64,000 nt of DNA from Luteimonas galliterrae (GTDB lineage: Bacteria > Pseudomonadota > Gammaproteobacteria > Xanthomonadales > Xanthomonadaceae), in NCBI RefSeq assembly GCF_023374055.1, contig NZ_JAMBEP010000002.1, forward strand, positions 248,001-312,000, given 5' to 3'. The notes under the pieces are model-generated. The model was given only the letters and a program-made list of their open reading frames with translations, was not told the DNA's origin and ran no database searches. Of the stretch, positions 27,512-34,423 are shown in pieces; the stretch's first letter is position 1, and the number at the start of each line of letters is the position of its first letter. Made by a program: the position numbers and the translations under genes.

Positions 27512-27602
27512 GTGGGAGCGGCTTGTGGGAGCGGCTTTAGCCGCGAGCTTTTGACCTGAATCTTCCTGGTTTGAAAAAGCTCGCGGCTAAAGCCGCTCCC
27601 AC
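27512..27602. repeat. REPIN, GTGGGAGCGGC family, with an extra half-REP
   Basis: Inverted pair GTGGGAGCGGCTTTAGCCGCGAGCT (27525-) and AGCTCGCGGCTAAAGCCGCTCCCAC (-27602), preceded by a truncated GTGGGAGCGGCTT at 27512. It lies between convergent genes. Confidence 0.85.
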
Positions 27603-27624
27603 GGAAAGCCGTTCCCCGCGAAAT

Positions 27625-27972
27625 TCAAAACAGCCAGGCGGCGATCGCCAACAAGGCCGGCAACGCCTGCACGTACAGGATCTTGCGGCCGACCGTCGCT
27701 GCGCCATAAACGCCGGCCGCCGCCACGCAGGCCAGGAAGAACAGGCAGAACTCGCGTGAGTCTGTCGCCAATCCATAAACCAGGCCTGCGGCGAGGAATC
27801 CGTTGTACAGCCCCTGATTGGCGGCCAACACCTTCGACTGCTCCGCTTTTTCCCGCGATTGGCCGAAGACCTTGAGCCCGAGCGGCTTGGTCCACAGGAA
27901 CATCTCCAGCACCAGGAAATAGGCGTGCAGCAGTGCGACGATAACGGTGAGGGCTTGGGCCAGTATCTGCAT
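27625..27972 (-). CDS. DUF1304 family membrane protein
   Basis: 115 residues with four hydrophobic segments. It starts 'MQILAQALTVIVALLHAYFLVLEMFLW' and has the DUF1304 core 'NQGLYNGFLAAG' and 'VYGAATVGRKILYVQALPALLAI'. These are small inner-membrane proteins of unknown function, sometimes linked to carnitine or epimerase genes. It is separated by 38 bp from the DUF922 gene upstream on the same strand, so it may be the last gene of that operon. Confidence 0.85.
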   Translation of the reverse strand: MQILAQALTVIVALLHAYFLVLEMFLWTKPLGLKVFGQSREKAEQSKVLAANQGLYNGFLAAGLVYGLATDSREFCLFFLACVAAAGVYGAATVGRKILYVQALPALLAIAAWLF

Positions 27973-28010
27973 GGCCGGATCCGATGCGGGATGGCGGCGA
28001 TATTACGCCT

Positions 28011-28577
28011 TCAGCGCGAGCGGCGGATCTGCAGATGCAGGACGTCGCGCTGGTCCAGCAGCCGATCGCGTAACTCCCAGCGCGCCCGCACGCGGCCGGT
28101 TTCGCGGCGCAGCGCCTTCGACAGTTCCGCGCAGTCCGTCTCGGGCGGCCGTTCGCCGAGTATGCGGCGCAGCTCTTCGGCGGCATCGAGCGCGTTCTGC
28201 CGGTGCCGCAGCTCGTGTTGCCGGGTGCGTTCGCTGATCGTTCCCCAGATTTCCTGCAGCGATGCGGGCATGGGCGACGCATCGTCCCAGCGCGGCAGGT
28301 CGATCCGGATCTTCAGCCGGATCGTCAGGTCCCGCACCAGGCAACGCCGGTTGTCCTGGACGAAGCTGCTTTCGACCTGGAAATCGGAGCGAGTCAGGCC
28401 GTGCTCCGCGCCGCGGCCGTCCGGCACGCGCAGCGTGCGCAACAGTTCCTCCGGATTGCGCCCGTACACCGGGTAATAGACGGTGGATTCCTCGACCTTC
28501 AAGTCCGCTTCCGCAGCGGCGGCTTGACTGCAGAAAAATGCGGCCAGCGCAAACAATCCAACGGCAGCTCGCCTCAT
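28011..28577 (-). CDS. DUF922-type exported putative zinc protease
   Basis: 188 residues from the ATG at 28577, giving a signal peptide (1-22). An upstream in-frame ATG at 28628 would overlap the transporter gene and is less likely. The C-terminal half holds 'ERTRQHELRHRQNALDAAEEL', an H-E-x-x-H site at about 121-125, as in the DUF922 family of predicted metalloproteases. A Cys at about 149 and 'TVYYPVYGRNPEEL' early in the mature part are family features. It lies 19 bp downstream of the MFS transporter gene. Proteolytic activity is inferred from the motif only. Confidence 0.78.
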   Translation of the reverse strand: MRRAAVGLFALAAFFCSQAAAAEADLKVEESTVYYPVYGRNPEELLRTLRVPDGRGAEHGLTRSDFQVESSFVQDNRRCLVRDLTIRLKIRIDLPRWDDASPMPASLQEIWGTISERTRQHELRHRQNALDAAEELRRILGERPPETDCAELSKALRRETGRVRARWELRDRLLDQRDVLHLQIRRSR

Positions 28578-28596
28578 CCGACTCTGCTGCAGCGAC

Positions 28597-29949
28597 TCAT
28601 CGTCGCGTCTCTTCCGCGGCATCCGCATTGTCCGGCAGCGTGCGCTGCGCCCGGATCACGCGCCAAGCGCCGAAGGTCATGCCTACGGCTACGCCGACGC
28701 CGGCCAGGAACACCATGCTCGAGCCGGCGGCCGACAACGCCTTGTGCACCCAGGCGAAAGTGACATCGCCGCCGCGGTGGATCACCGTATCGATGGCGGT
28801 GGCCGCCTTGTAGCGCCATTCGCGGCCGACGCGGGTGTAGATGGTCTCGCGCGCCGGTTTGGCCAGCGAAAACTCGCTCGCCCGCGTCACTACCTGCATC
28901 ACCGCCACCAGCATCGGGAAAGGCGAGGCCGCCAGCGCGCAGAAACCGACCAGGATGGCCATAGCCGGAATCAGCAGCACCGGGCCGATGCCGTAGCGCG
29001 ACAGCAGGAAGCGCGTCAGCAGCACCTGTACCGTCAACGTCAGGCCGTTCACCGCCAGGTCGATGCTGGAAAAGAACGCGGTCCTCGCCTCCGGCGTGTC
29101 GTAGAATTTTTTGACGATCGCCGCCTGCTCGTTGTAGAGCAAAGTGCCCACGCCGACGCCGAAGAACGTCAGCATCGCCAGCGCCCGCAGCAGCGGCTCC
29201 TGCGCGATCAGCTTGAGGCCCGCCAGCACTTGGCCGCCCATCGGAACTTCGCCGCTCTTGCGGCCGCGCTCGCGCTCGCGCTGCACCGCCCATATGCGCA
29301 ACCGCAGAATGCAGACGATGCACAAACTCAGCAGCAGCGCCGATACCAGCAGCAGGTTGGCGATGCCGATCCGCTCGACCAGCAAACGGGTCAAGGTGGG
29401 GCCGATCATCGCGCCCAGCGTGCCGCCCGCGCCGATGTAGCCGTAAACGCGCTTGGCCTCGTCGTTGTTGAACACGTCCGCCATGAAGCTCCAGAACACG
29501 GCCACCGCGAACAGGTTGAACACCGTCAGCCAGATGAAGAACACCATGCCGCGCCCGGGCAATTCGGCGCGAAAAGCGAAATAGAACGCCACCAGGCAGG
29601 CGATGAAGAAGCCGTACACCACCGGCAGGAACACTCGCCGCGGATACCGGCTCACCAACGCCCCGTAAACCGGCTGCAGAAGCAGCATGATCACGAAAGT
29701 GCCGGTGAACAGCGCCTGCAGCATGAATTCTTCGAGCGCGATGCCGCGAATGGCGAACCAATCGATCATCCATTGCGGGAATACCGTGGCGGCGTCGCGT
29801 GAAGCGCCCATCGCCTCGCGCACCGGACGCAGCAAGTAGTAGCCGGTGAGCAGGCAGAAGAAGTACAGCATCGCCCACCACAATGGCGGCGAATCGCCTA
29901 ACGCGGCGCGGAAACGGGATAGGCGATGCGCGGGAGCTGGGCTGTTCAC
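28597..29949 (-). CDS. MFS/NTP-carrier-like transporter
   Basis: 450 residues with about 12 transmembrane segments. It starts in 'LWWAMLYFFCLLTGYYLLRPVREAMG', the typical opening of the bacterial branch annotated as NTP/NDP exchange transporter or MFS transporter. An interior 'FWSFMADVFNNDEAKRVYGYIGAGGTLGAMIGP' also fits this branch. Free-living members are unlikely to steal ATP as Chlamydia/Rickettsia Tlc carriers do, so the substrate is open. It diverges from the GMC oxidoreductase gene and leads into the DUF922 gene. Confidence 0.82.
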   Translation of the reverse strand: MNSPAPAHRLSRFRAALGDSPPLWWAMLYFFCLLTGYYLLRPVREAMGASRDAATVFPQWMIDWFAIRGIALEEFMLQALFTGTFVIMLLLQPVYGALVSRYPRRVFLPVVYGFFIACLVAFYFAFRAELPGRGMVFFIWLTVFNLFAVAVFWSFMADVFNNDEAKRVYGYIGAGGTLGAMIGPTLTRLLVERIGIANLLLVSALLLSLCIVCILRLRIWAVQRERERGRKSGEVPMGGQVLAGLKLIAQEPLLRALAMLTFFGVGVGTLLYNEQAAIVKKFYDTPEARTAFFSSIDLAVNGLTLTVQVLLTRFLLSRYGIGPVLLIPAMAILVGFCALAASPFPMLVAVMQVVTRASEFSLAKPARETIYTRVGREWRYKAATAIDTVIHRGGDVTFAWVHKALSAAGSSMVFLAGVGVAVGMTFGAWRVIRAQRTLPDNADAAEETRR

Positions 29950-30077
29950 GGGTGGCGCGGGACACGCGGCCTTGGTCAGGTTCGCGGCACGTTAGCCGAT
30001 GCCTGCGCGACGCGCTACCGCTGCGCCCGACACCTGCGCCGAGCATATGCTCTAACTTCGCCACCTACCTTCCGCCG

Positions 30078-31673
30078 ATGCCCGATTCTTCCGCGACGTA
30101 CGACTACATCATCATCGGCGCGGGTTCGGCCGGCTGCGTATTGGCCAACCGGCTGTCCGAAGACCCCGCCATCAAGGTGCTGCTGCTGGAAGCCGGCCCG
30201 CGCGATTGGCATCCCTTCATCCACATGCCGGCGGGCTTGGCCAAGCTGGTCGGCCAGAAAGGCGTCAACTGGAATTACGACACCGCGCCCGAACCCCAAC
30301 TCAACCACCGCATGCTGTGGTGGCCGCGCGGCAAGGTGCTCGGCGGGTCGAGTTCGATCAATGCGATGTGCTACATCCGCGGCGTGCCGGGCGACTACGA
30401 CGATTGGGCCACGCAAGGCGCCACCGGTTGGGATTGGGCTTCTGCGCTGCCTTATTTCAAGCGCAGCGAGGGCAATAGCCGCGGAGGCGACACGCTGCAT
30501 GGCGGCGATGGCCCGTTGACCGTGTCCGACTTGCGCTATACGAACCCGTTGTCGCATGCCTTCATCGCTGCGGGCCAGCAGGCGGGTTACCCGGCCAATA
30601 CCGACTTCAACGGTCCGACGCAGCTAGGCGTGGGCCTGTACCAGGTCACGCAGCGCGGCGGCGCGCGCTGTTCGTCGGCGGTCGCTTATCTCGACCCGGT
30701 CAAGCCGCGCCCAAACTTGAGCGTGCACACCGGCGCGTTGGCGCAGCGCATCGTCATCGACAACGGCCGCGCGACAGGCGTCGCCTATTCGCACGGAGGC
30801 AGGCAGACGCTCGCACGCGCCGAACGCGAAGTGCTGCTATCGGGCGGCGCCATCAACTCGCCGCAGCTGCTGATGCTGTCGGGCATCGGCCCGGCGGCGG
30901 AACTCCGCGAAAACGGCATCGACGTGGCGGTCGACTCGCCAGGCGTCGGCCGGAACCTGCAGGACCATCTTGATATCTGCACGCTGCAGCACTGCACGAA
31001 AGGCGTCAGCTACGACCGGGTCGGCGACGCCACGATCGCCTTCAACTACTACCTGCGCGGCCATCGCGGGCCGGGCAGCAGCAATATCGCCGAGGCCGGC
31101 GGCTTCGTGCGCTCGCGTTACGCACCGGACGAGCGCGCCGACGTCCAATTCCATTTCGTGCCGGCCATGCTCGACGACCACGGCAGGAAACGTTTGAAAG
31201 GCGACGGCTACACCCTGCACGCTTGCTTCCTGCGTCCGCGCAGCCGCGGCCGAATCCGGCTGAACGGCGCCGATCCCGCGGCCAAGGCCCGGATCGAGGC
31301 CGGTTACCTGAGCGATGCGGAAGGTTTCGACCTGAAGATGATGGTGGAATGCGCGAAGATCTCGCGCGAAGTGTTCGCGCAGAAGGCCTTCGATCCTTAC
31401 CGCGGCGCGCCGATCTTCCCAGAGCGCAGCGACCTGTCCGACGCCGAACTGGCCGAATTCGTCCGCGCCAAGGCCGAAACGGTCTACCACCCGATCGGCA
31501 CCTGCCGCATGGGCAGCGACGGGGCGTCGGTAGTCGATCCACAGCTGCGCGTGCGCGGTGTCGACGGTTTGCGCGTGGTCGACGCTTCGGTGATGCCGAC
31601 GTTGATCGGCGGCAATACCAATGCGCCGACGATCATGATCGCCGAGCGCGCCGCAGACCTGATCCGCATGTAG
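30078..31673 (+). CDS. GMC family FAD-dependent oxidoreductase (choline dehydrogenase-like)
   Basis: 531 residues from the ATG at 30078 ('MPDSSATYDYIIIGAGSAGC'). Longer upstream frames lack a sensible N terminus. The FAD-binding GxGxxG is at ~11-20. GMC signatures 'WPRGKVLGGSSSINAMCYIRG' (near 80-100) and 'GAINSPQLLMLSGIGP' follow. The C terminus has 'VYHPIGTCRMG' (the active-site His) and 'GGNTNAPTIMIAERAADLI'. It oxidises an alcohol, possibly choline-like, but no betaine gene is nearby. Its TAG stop is formed by the first bases of a REP element. Confidence 0.9.
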   Translation: MPDSSATYDYIIIGAGSAGCVLANRLSEDPAIKVLLLEAGPRDWHPFIHMPAGLAKLVGQKGVNWNYDTAPEPQLNHRMLWWPRGKVLGGSSSINAMCYIRGVPGDYDDWATQGATGWDWASALPYFKRSEGNSRGGDTLHGGDGPLTVSDLRYTNPLSHAFIAAGQQAGYPANTDFNGPTQLGVGLYQVTQRGGARCSSAVAYLDPVKPRPNLSVHTGALAQRIVIDNGRATGVAYSHGGRQTLARAEREVLLSGGAINSPQLLMLSGIGPAAELRENGIDVAVDSPGVGRNLQDHLDICTLQHCTKGVSYDRVGDATIAFNYYLRGHRGPGSSNIAEAGGFVRSRYAPDERADVQFHFVPAMLDDHGRKRLKGDGYTLHACFLRPRSRGRIRLNGADPAAKARIEAGYLSDAEGFDLKMMVECAKISREVFAQKAFDPYRGAPIFPERSDLSDAELAEFVRAKAETVYHPIGTCRMGSDGASVVDPQLRVRGVDGLRVVDASVMPTLIGGNTNAPTIMIAERAADLIRM

Positions 31674-31755
31674 GGCGGGCCTTCGCCCACTATCGCGAAC
31701 CCGAAAGATCGTGACGAAATGCGATGGTGTGATGATGGGCCAAGGCCCACCCTAC
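31670..31755. repeat. REPIN, GTAGGGCGGGCC family
   Basis: GTAGGGCGGGCCTTCGCCCAC at 31670 faces GTGATGATGGGCCAAGGCCCACCCTAC ending at 31755. The first GTAG overlaps the stop codon of the GMC gene (bases 31671-31673 TAG). Confidence 0.7.
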
Positions 31756-31771
31756 GGATCCGACGCTTCTC

Positions 31772-31860
31772 TTTTAGCTGTCATCCCGAGCGCAGCGAGG
31801 GATCTGCTTTCAGGGATCGGATGAGTAGATCCCTCGCTGCGCTCGGGATGACAGCTAAAA
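31772..31860. terminator. Perfect 34-bp inverted repeat, likely bidirectional terminator
   Basis: Arms at 31772-31805 and 31827-31860 are exact reverse complements (TTTTAGCTGTCATCCCGAGCG...). They begin and end with TTTT/AAAA and enclose a 21-bp spacer. It sits between convergent genes, so it could stop transcription from both sides. The core (GTCATCCCGAGCGCAGCGAGGGATCT) looks like a dispersed repeat. Confidence 0.7.
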
Positions 31861-31868
31861 CGAGAAAA

Positions 31869-32639
31869 TCAAGATTGCGGTATGAGACTCAAATCCTCTC
31901 GGTAATCCCAGGTTTCGACTTTCGCTTCAGCGAAGGAAGCGGCCAGGTCTTCCAGTAAACCCTGCCTGCGGGTCGTGTCCGCAACACCAGCGACCAGCGA
32001 TTCCAGGCTCTCGCCGCGCGCGTCGTAACCGGCCCAATCGTCGCGCGCGACCATCAGCATGTAACCGGGCGTGTCGCCGCCGACGATCAACTCGTACCAC
32101 GTATGCGGTGGCGCGTCGGCCTGGCGCAGCAACGACTCGCGCGCCGCGCGCACGGCCCTTTCGAAGCGGGCGGCACTGCCGGGACGCACGCTGTAGTGGA
32201 ACACCTGCACGCTCTTCGACGGCTTCCACCGCTCCAACGGAAACCCCGTACTCAATTCACGGCGCAGGCGATAGCTCGCGCGGAAGGCGGTCTGCGCGTG
32301 CGGCGAAAAATTCTTCTGCGCATCCGCGCCGTCGCCGGCAGGGTCGACGCGCTGGTCGAAGGCCGCGAACGGCGCGCCGAAGCTGCCGTCGATGAACATG
32401 CCGACGCGGTCGCCATGGCCAACGTACCAGCCGTACCACACCAGCGGATCGCGCTTGGCTTTGTGCCAGCGCAGATGGGTGCGATAGCCCTCATCGAACT
32501 GCGCCTCCATGCCGGGCTTGGCGAAATAGCCGTACAGATGCGCGGCGTCGCCGCTGTCGCGGGTGGACGTCTGCGCGGCGGCCGGGATCGCCGCCGACAG
32601 CGTCGCCGACACGGCCAGCGCGAGGATCAAGCGTTTCAT
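31869..32639 (-). CDS. Exported protein of unknown function
   Basis: 256 residues with a signal peptide (~1-22, cleaved after 'AAA'). The mature protein contains two similar halves ('HLYGYFAKPGMEAQFDEGYRTHLRWH' and 'VFHYSVRPGSAARFERAVRAARESLL'), which suggests duplicated ferredoxin-like (dimeric alpha-beta barrel) modules. I do not recognise a named family. It is divergent from a LysR regulator 99 bp away and could be that regulator's target. Confidence 0.72.
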   Translation of the reverse strand: MKRLILALAVSATLSAAIPAAAQTSTRDSGDAAHLYGYFAKPGMEAQFDEGYRTHLRWHKAKRDPLVWYGWYVGHGDRVGMFIDGSFGAPFAAFDQRVDPAGDGADAQKNFSPHAQTAFRASYRLRRELSTGFPLERWKPSKSVQVFHYSVRPGSAARFERAVRAARESLLRQADAPPHTWYELIVGGDTPGYMLMVARDDWAGYDARGESLESLVAGVADTTRRQGLLEDLAASFAEAKVETWDYREDLSLIPQS

Positions 32640-32738
32640 GGAGCCGGTCTCTTTTCGGACCCGATCAGGCTAGCCGCAACGGGCCGCGAGGACTATTTCA
32701 AATGTCCGCGCTTGCGTTCCAGCCCCTAGAATGGACGC

Positions 32739-33602
32739 ATGCAGCCCGACTTCAAGCGCCTGTCCGTATTCCGCACCGTGGTCGCCAGCGGCGGCGTGAT
32801 CGCGGCCGCGCGCGAGTTGCACAAATCACCGTCCGCGGTCACCTACGACCTGCAACAACTCGAACGCCTGCTCGGCGCGAAACTGTTCCGCAAATCCGGG
32901 AGAAGGCTGGCCCTCACGCCGCGCGGACGGGCCCTGGCCGCCTCGATCGAACGCGCTTATCTGGACCTGCAGCACGCCTGGGAAAGCATCGGCGAGGCCG
33001 ATGGTCTGGAGCCGCTGCGCATCGCCTGCGTATCCGGATTCGGACGTTATCGCCTAGTGCCGCGCCTGCTGCAGTTGCTGTCGCGCGACCGGCCGGTGGA
33101 AGTGCTGTTCCGCACCGCCGGCGGCGTGCAAACGCTGCTGGAAACCGGGCGCGTCGCGCTCGGCGTCAGCTATCGGCCGCTGGTCACTGCAGGCATCGCT
33201 TCGGTGTTGTTGGGCGAGGAGGAACTGGCGCTGGTCGGACCGAAATCGCGGCGTGGCTCGCCTGCGCCCGAAGACATCCCGGCCCTGCCCTTCGTCACCT
33301 ACGAAGAATTCGAATACGTCTTCTTCCGCTGGTTCGAAGCCAACGGCATCCCGCTGCCGCAGCCCTGGAACCGCACGGATCATTTCGAAGAGCTCGAGGA
33401 AGCCCTGGAAAGCGTCGCGAACAGCCGCGGCTGGTCGGTGGTGCCGCTGGATTCGGCGCTGGGCCGCGCCTACCGCTCGCGAGTGCAGGTGCATCGCCTC
33501 AAGCGGCGCGTGTGCACGAACGAGATCCACTTGGTCGGCAGCGAGAGGGAGCTACGCAGCGAAGACGCGGCATTGCTCAGATTGGCGGCGATCTCCGCGT
33601 AG
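32739..33602 (+). CDS. LysR family transcriptional regulator
   Basis: 287 residues. The N-terminal winged helix-turn-helix (~5-63) reads 'FKRLSVFRTVVASGGVIAAARELHKSPSAVTYDLQQLERLLGAKLFRKSGRRLALTPRG', typical of LysR proteins. The substrate-binding domain follows (about 88-285). It is divergent from the exported protein at 31869-32639, the usual arrangement for a LysR regulator and its target. The inducer is unknown. The 3' end runs into the second copy of the 680-bp repeat region. Confidence 0.9.
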   Translation: MQPDFKRLSVFRTVVASGGVIAAARELHKSPSAVTYDLQQLERLLGAKLFRKSGRRLALTPRGRALAASIERAYLDLQHAWESIGEADGLEPLRIACVSGFGRYRLVPRLLQLLSRDRPVEVLFRTAGGVQTLLETGRVALGVSYRPLVTAGIASVLLGEEELALVGPKSRRGSPAPEDIPALPFVTYEEFEYVFFRWFEANGIPLPQPWNRTDHFEELEEALESVANSRGWSVVPLDSALGRAYRSRVQVHRLKRRVCTNEIHLVGSERELRSEDAALLRLAAISA

Positions 33603-33609
33603 TCAGTTC

Positions 33610-33695
33610 TTTATAGAGCGGGGCTTGCCCCGCCGCTCTTGCCCTTCAAGCCGTCATCCCCGCGAAGGGATCCAGCGCCTTTGCGGTTGGTCTGT
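33610..33695. repeat. Short REP pieces upstream of element copy B
   Basis: A GTAG-REP-like half (TAGAGCGGGGCTTGCCCCGC, from 33613) and part of a GTCATCCCCGCGAAGGGATCC repeat (33654-33673) lie between the LysR stop and copy B of the large element. No gene is visible. Confidence 0.5.
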
Positions 33696-34375
33696 GTAGA
33701 GCGGAGCTTGCTCCGCTGCCTTGGCTTGGGGGTTCTGGCTATCTGCCGGCCTTTCAGGCCGGGGTTTCGTCCGCTCAAACCGCGGCCGAGTTACTTTCTT
33801 TTTGTGGGGCCCAAAAAGAGAAGTAACCAAAGAAAAAGGGCCTTTGGAAGGGATCCCGGCGATGGGGCTCCCCCGTGTTCTTGGCCCTTCTCACCGGCTC
33901 TCGTGATTCCTCCGTCGCTTCGACATTTAGATCCGAGGCGATCGATCAGAACGCCTCCTTAGCGCACATCCGCAAAAGCCGCGTCACCCATAGGCTACGA
34001 ATCAAAATCTAGTACCTGCGTAAGAAGGTCACCCACGACGAAAGCCGGGCCGCTGGCGGACTTCAGGTGCGACGCTTCGCACCGCAGTTCAGGCCCTTTC
34101 TTGGGTTACTTTCTTTGGGCCAGCAAAGAAAGTGACCCGGGCGCAGCCCGGAAGCCTTTGTCCATGGCGCGAGTCGCAGCGCAACTGGCCAGGGCGCGGG
34201 CCTGGGTCCCGGCCTTCGCCGGGATGACGGCTTGAGGAGCACAAGCAAGATGGGTCCCAGCGTTCGCTGGGATGACGGCATGAGAGCAACGGCATAAGGG
34301 CGAACGGTTCAAGGGCAAACGGCTCAAGAGCGAACGGCTCAAGAGCGAAGAGCAGCGGAGCGAGCTCCGCTCTAC
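33696..34375. repeat. ~680-bp composite element bounded by inverted GTAG-REPs (copy B, inverted)
   Basis: The reverse complement of this stretch aligns over its full length with 3228-3904, and the ends are again inverted GTAGAGCGGAGC REPs. The central block around 'TACTAGATTTTGATTCGTAGCCTATGGGTGACG' is almost unchanged between copies. It lacks the ~25-bp CCCTGAGCTTGCCGAAGGG insertion of copy A and has extra 15-bp repeats near its right end. The two copies are about 30 kb apart in opposite orientation. Confidence 0.8.
34296..34350. repeat. 15-bp tandem repeat
   Basis: About 3.5 imperfect copies of AAGAGCGAACGGCTC in a row, inside the right end of element copy B. Copy A has a shorter version of the same segment (CTCTTAAGC..), so this part expands and contracts. 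Confidence 0.65.
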
Positions 34376-34423
34376 AGAGGTGGAGCAAGCGCGGCGGGGC
34401 GAGCCCGCTCGACAAAAAAGCGG

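Noticed and set aside
34296-34350. CRISPR-like array
   Set aside because: The 15-bp units are directly adjacent without spacers. It is a short tandem repeat inside the 680-bp element.
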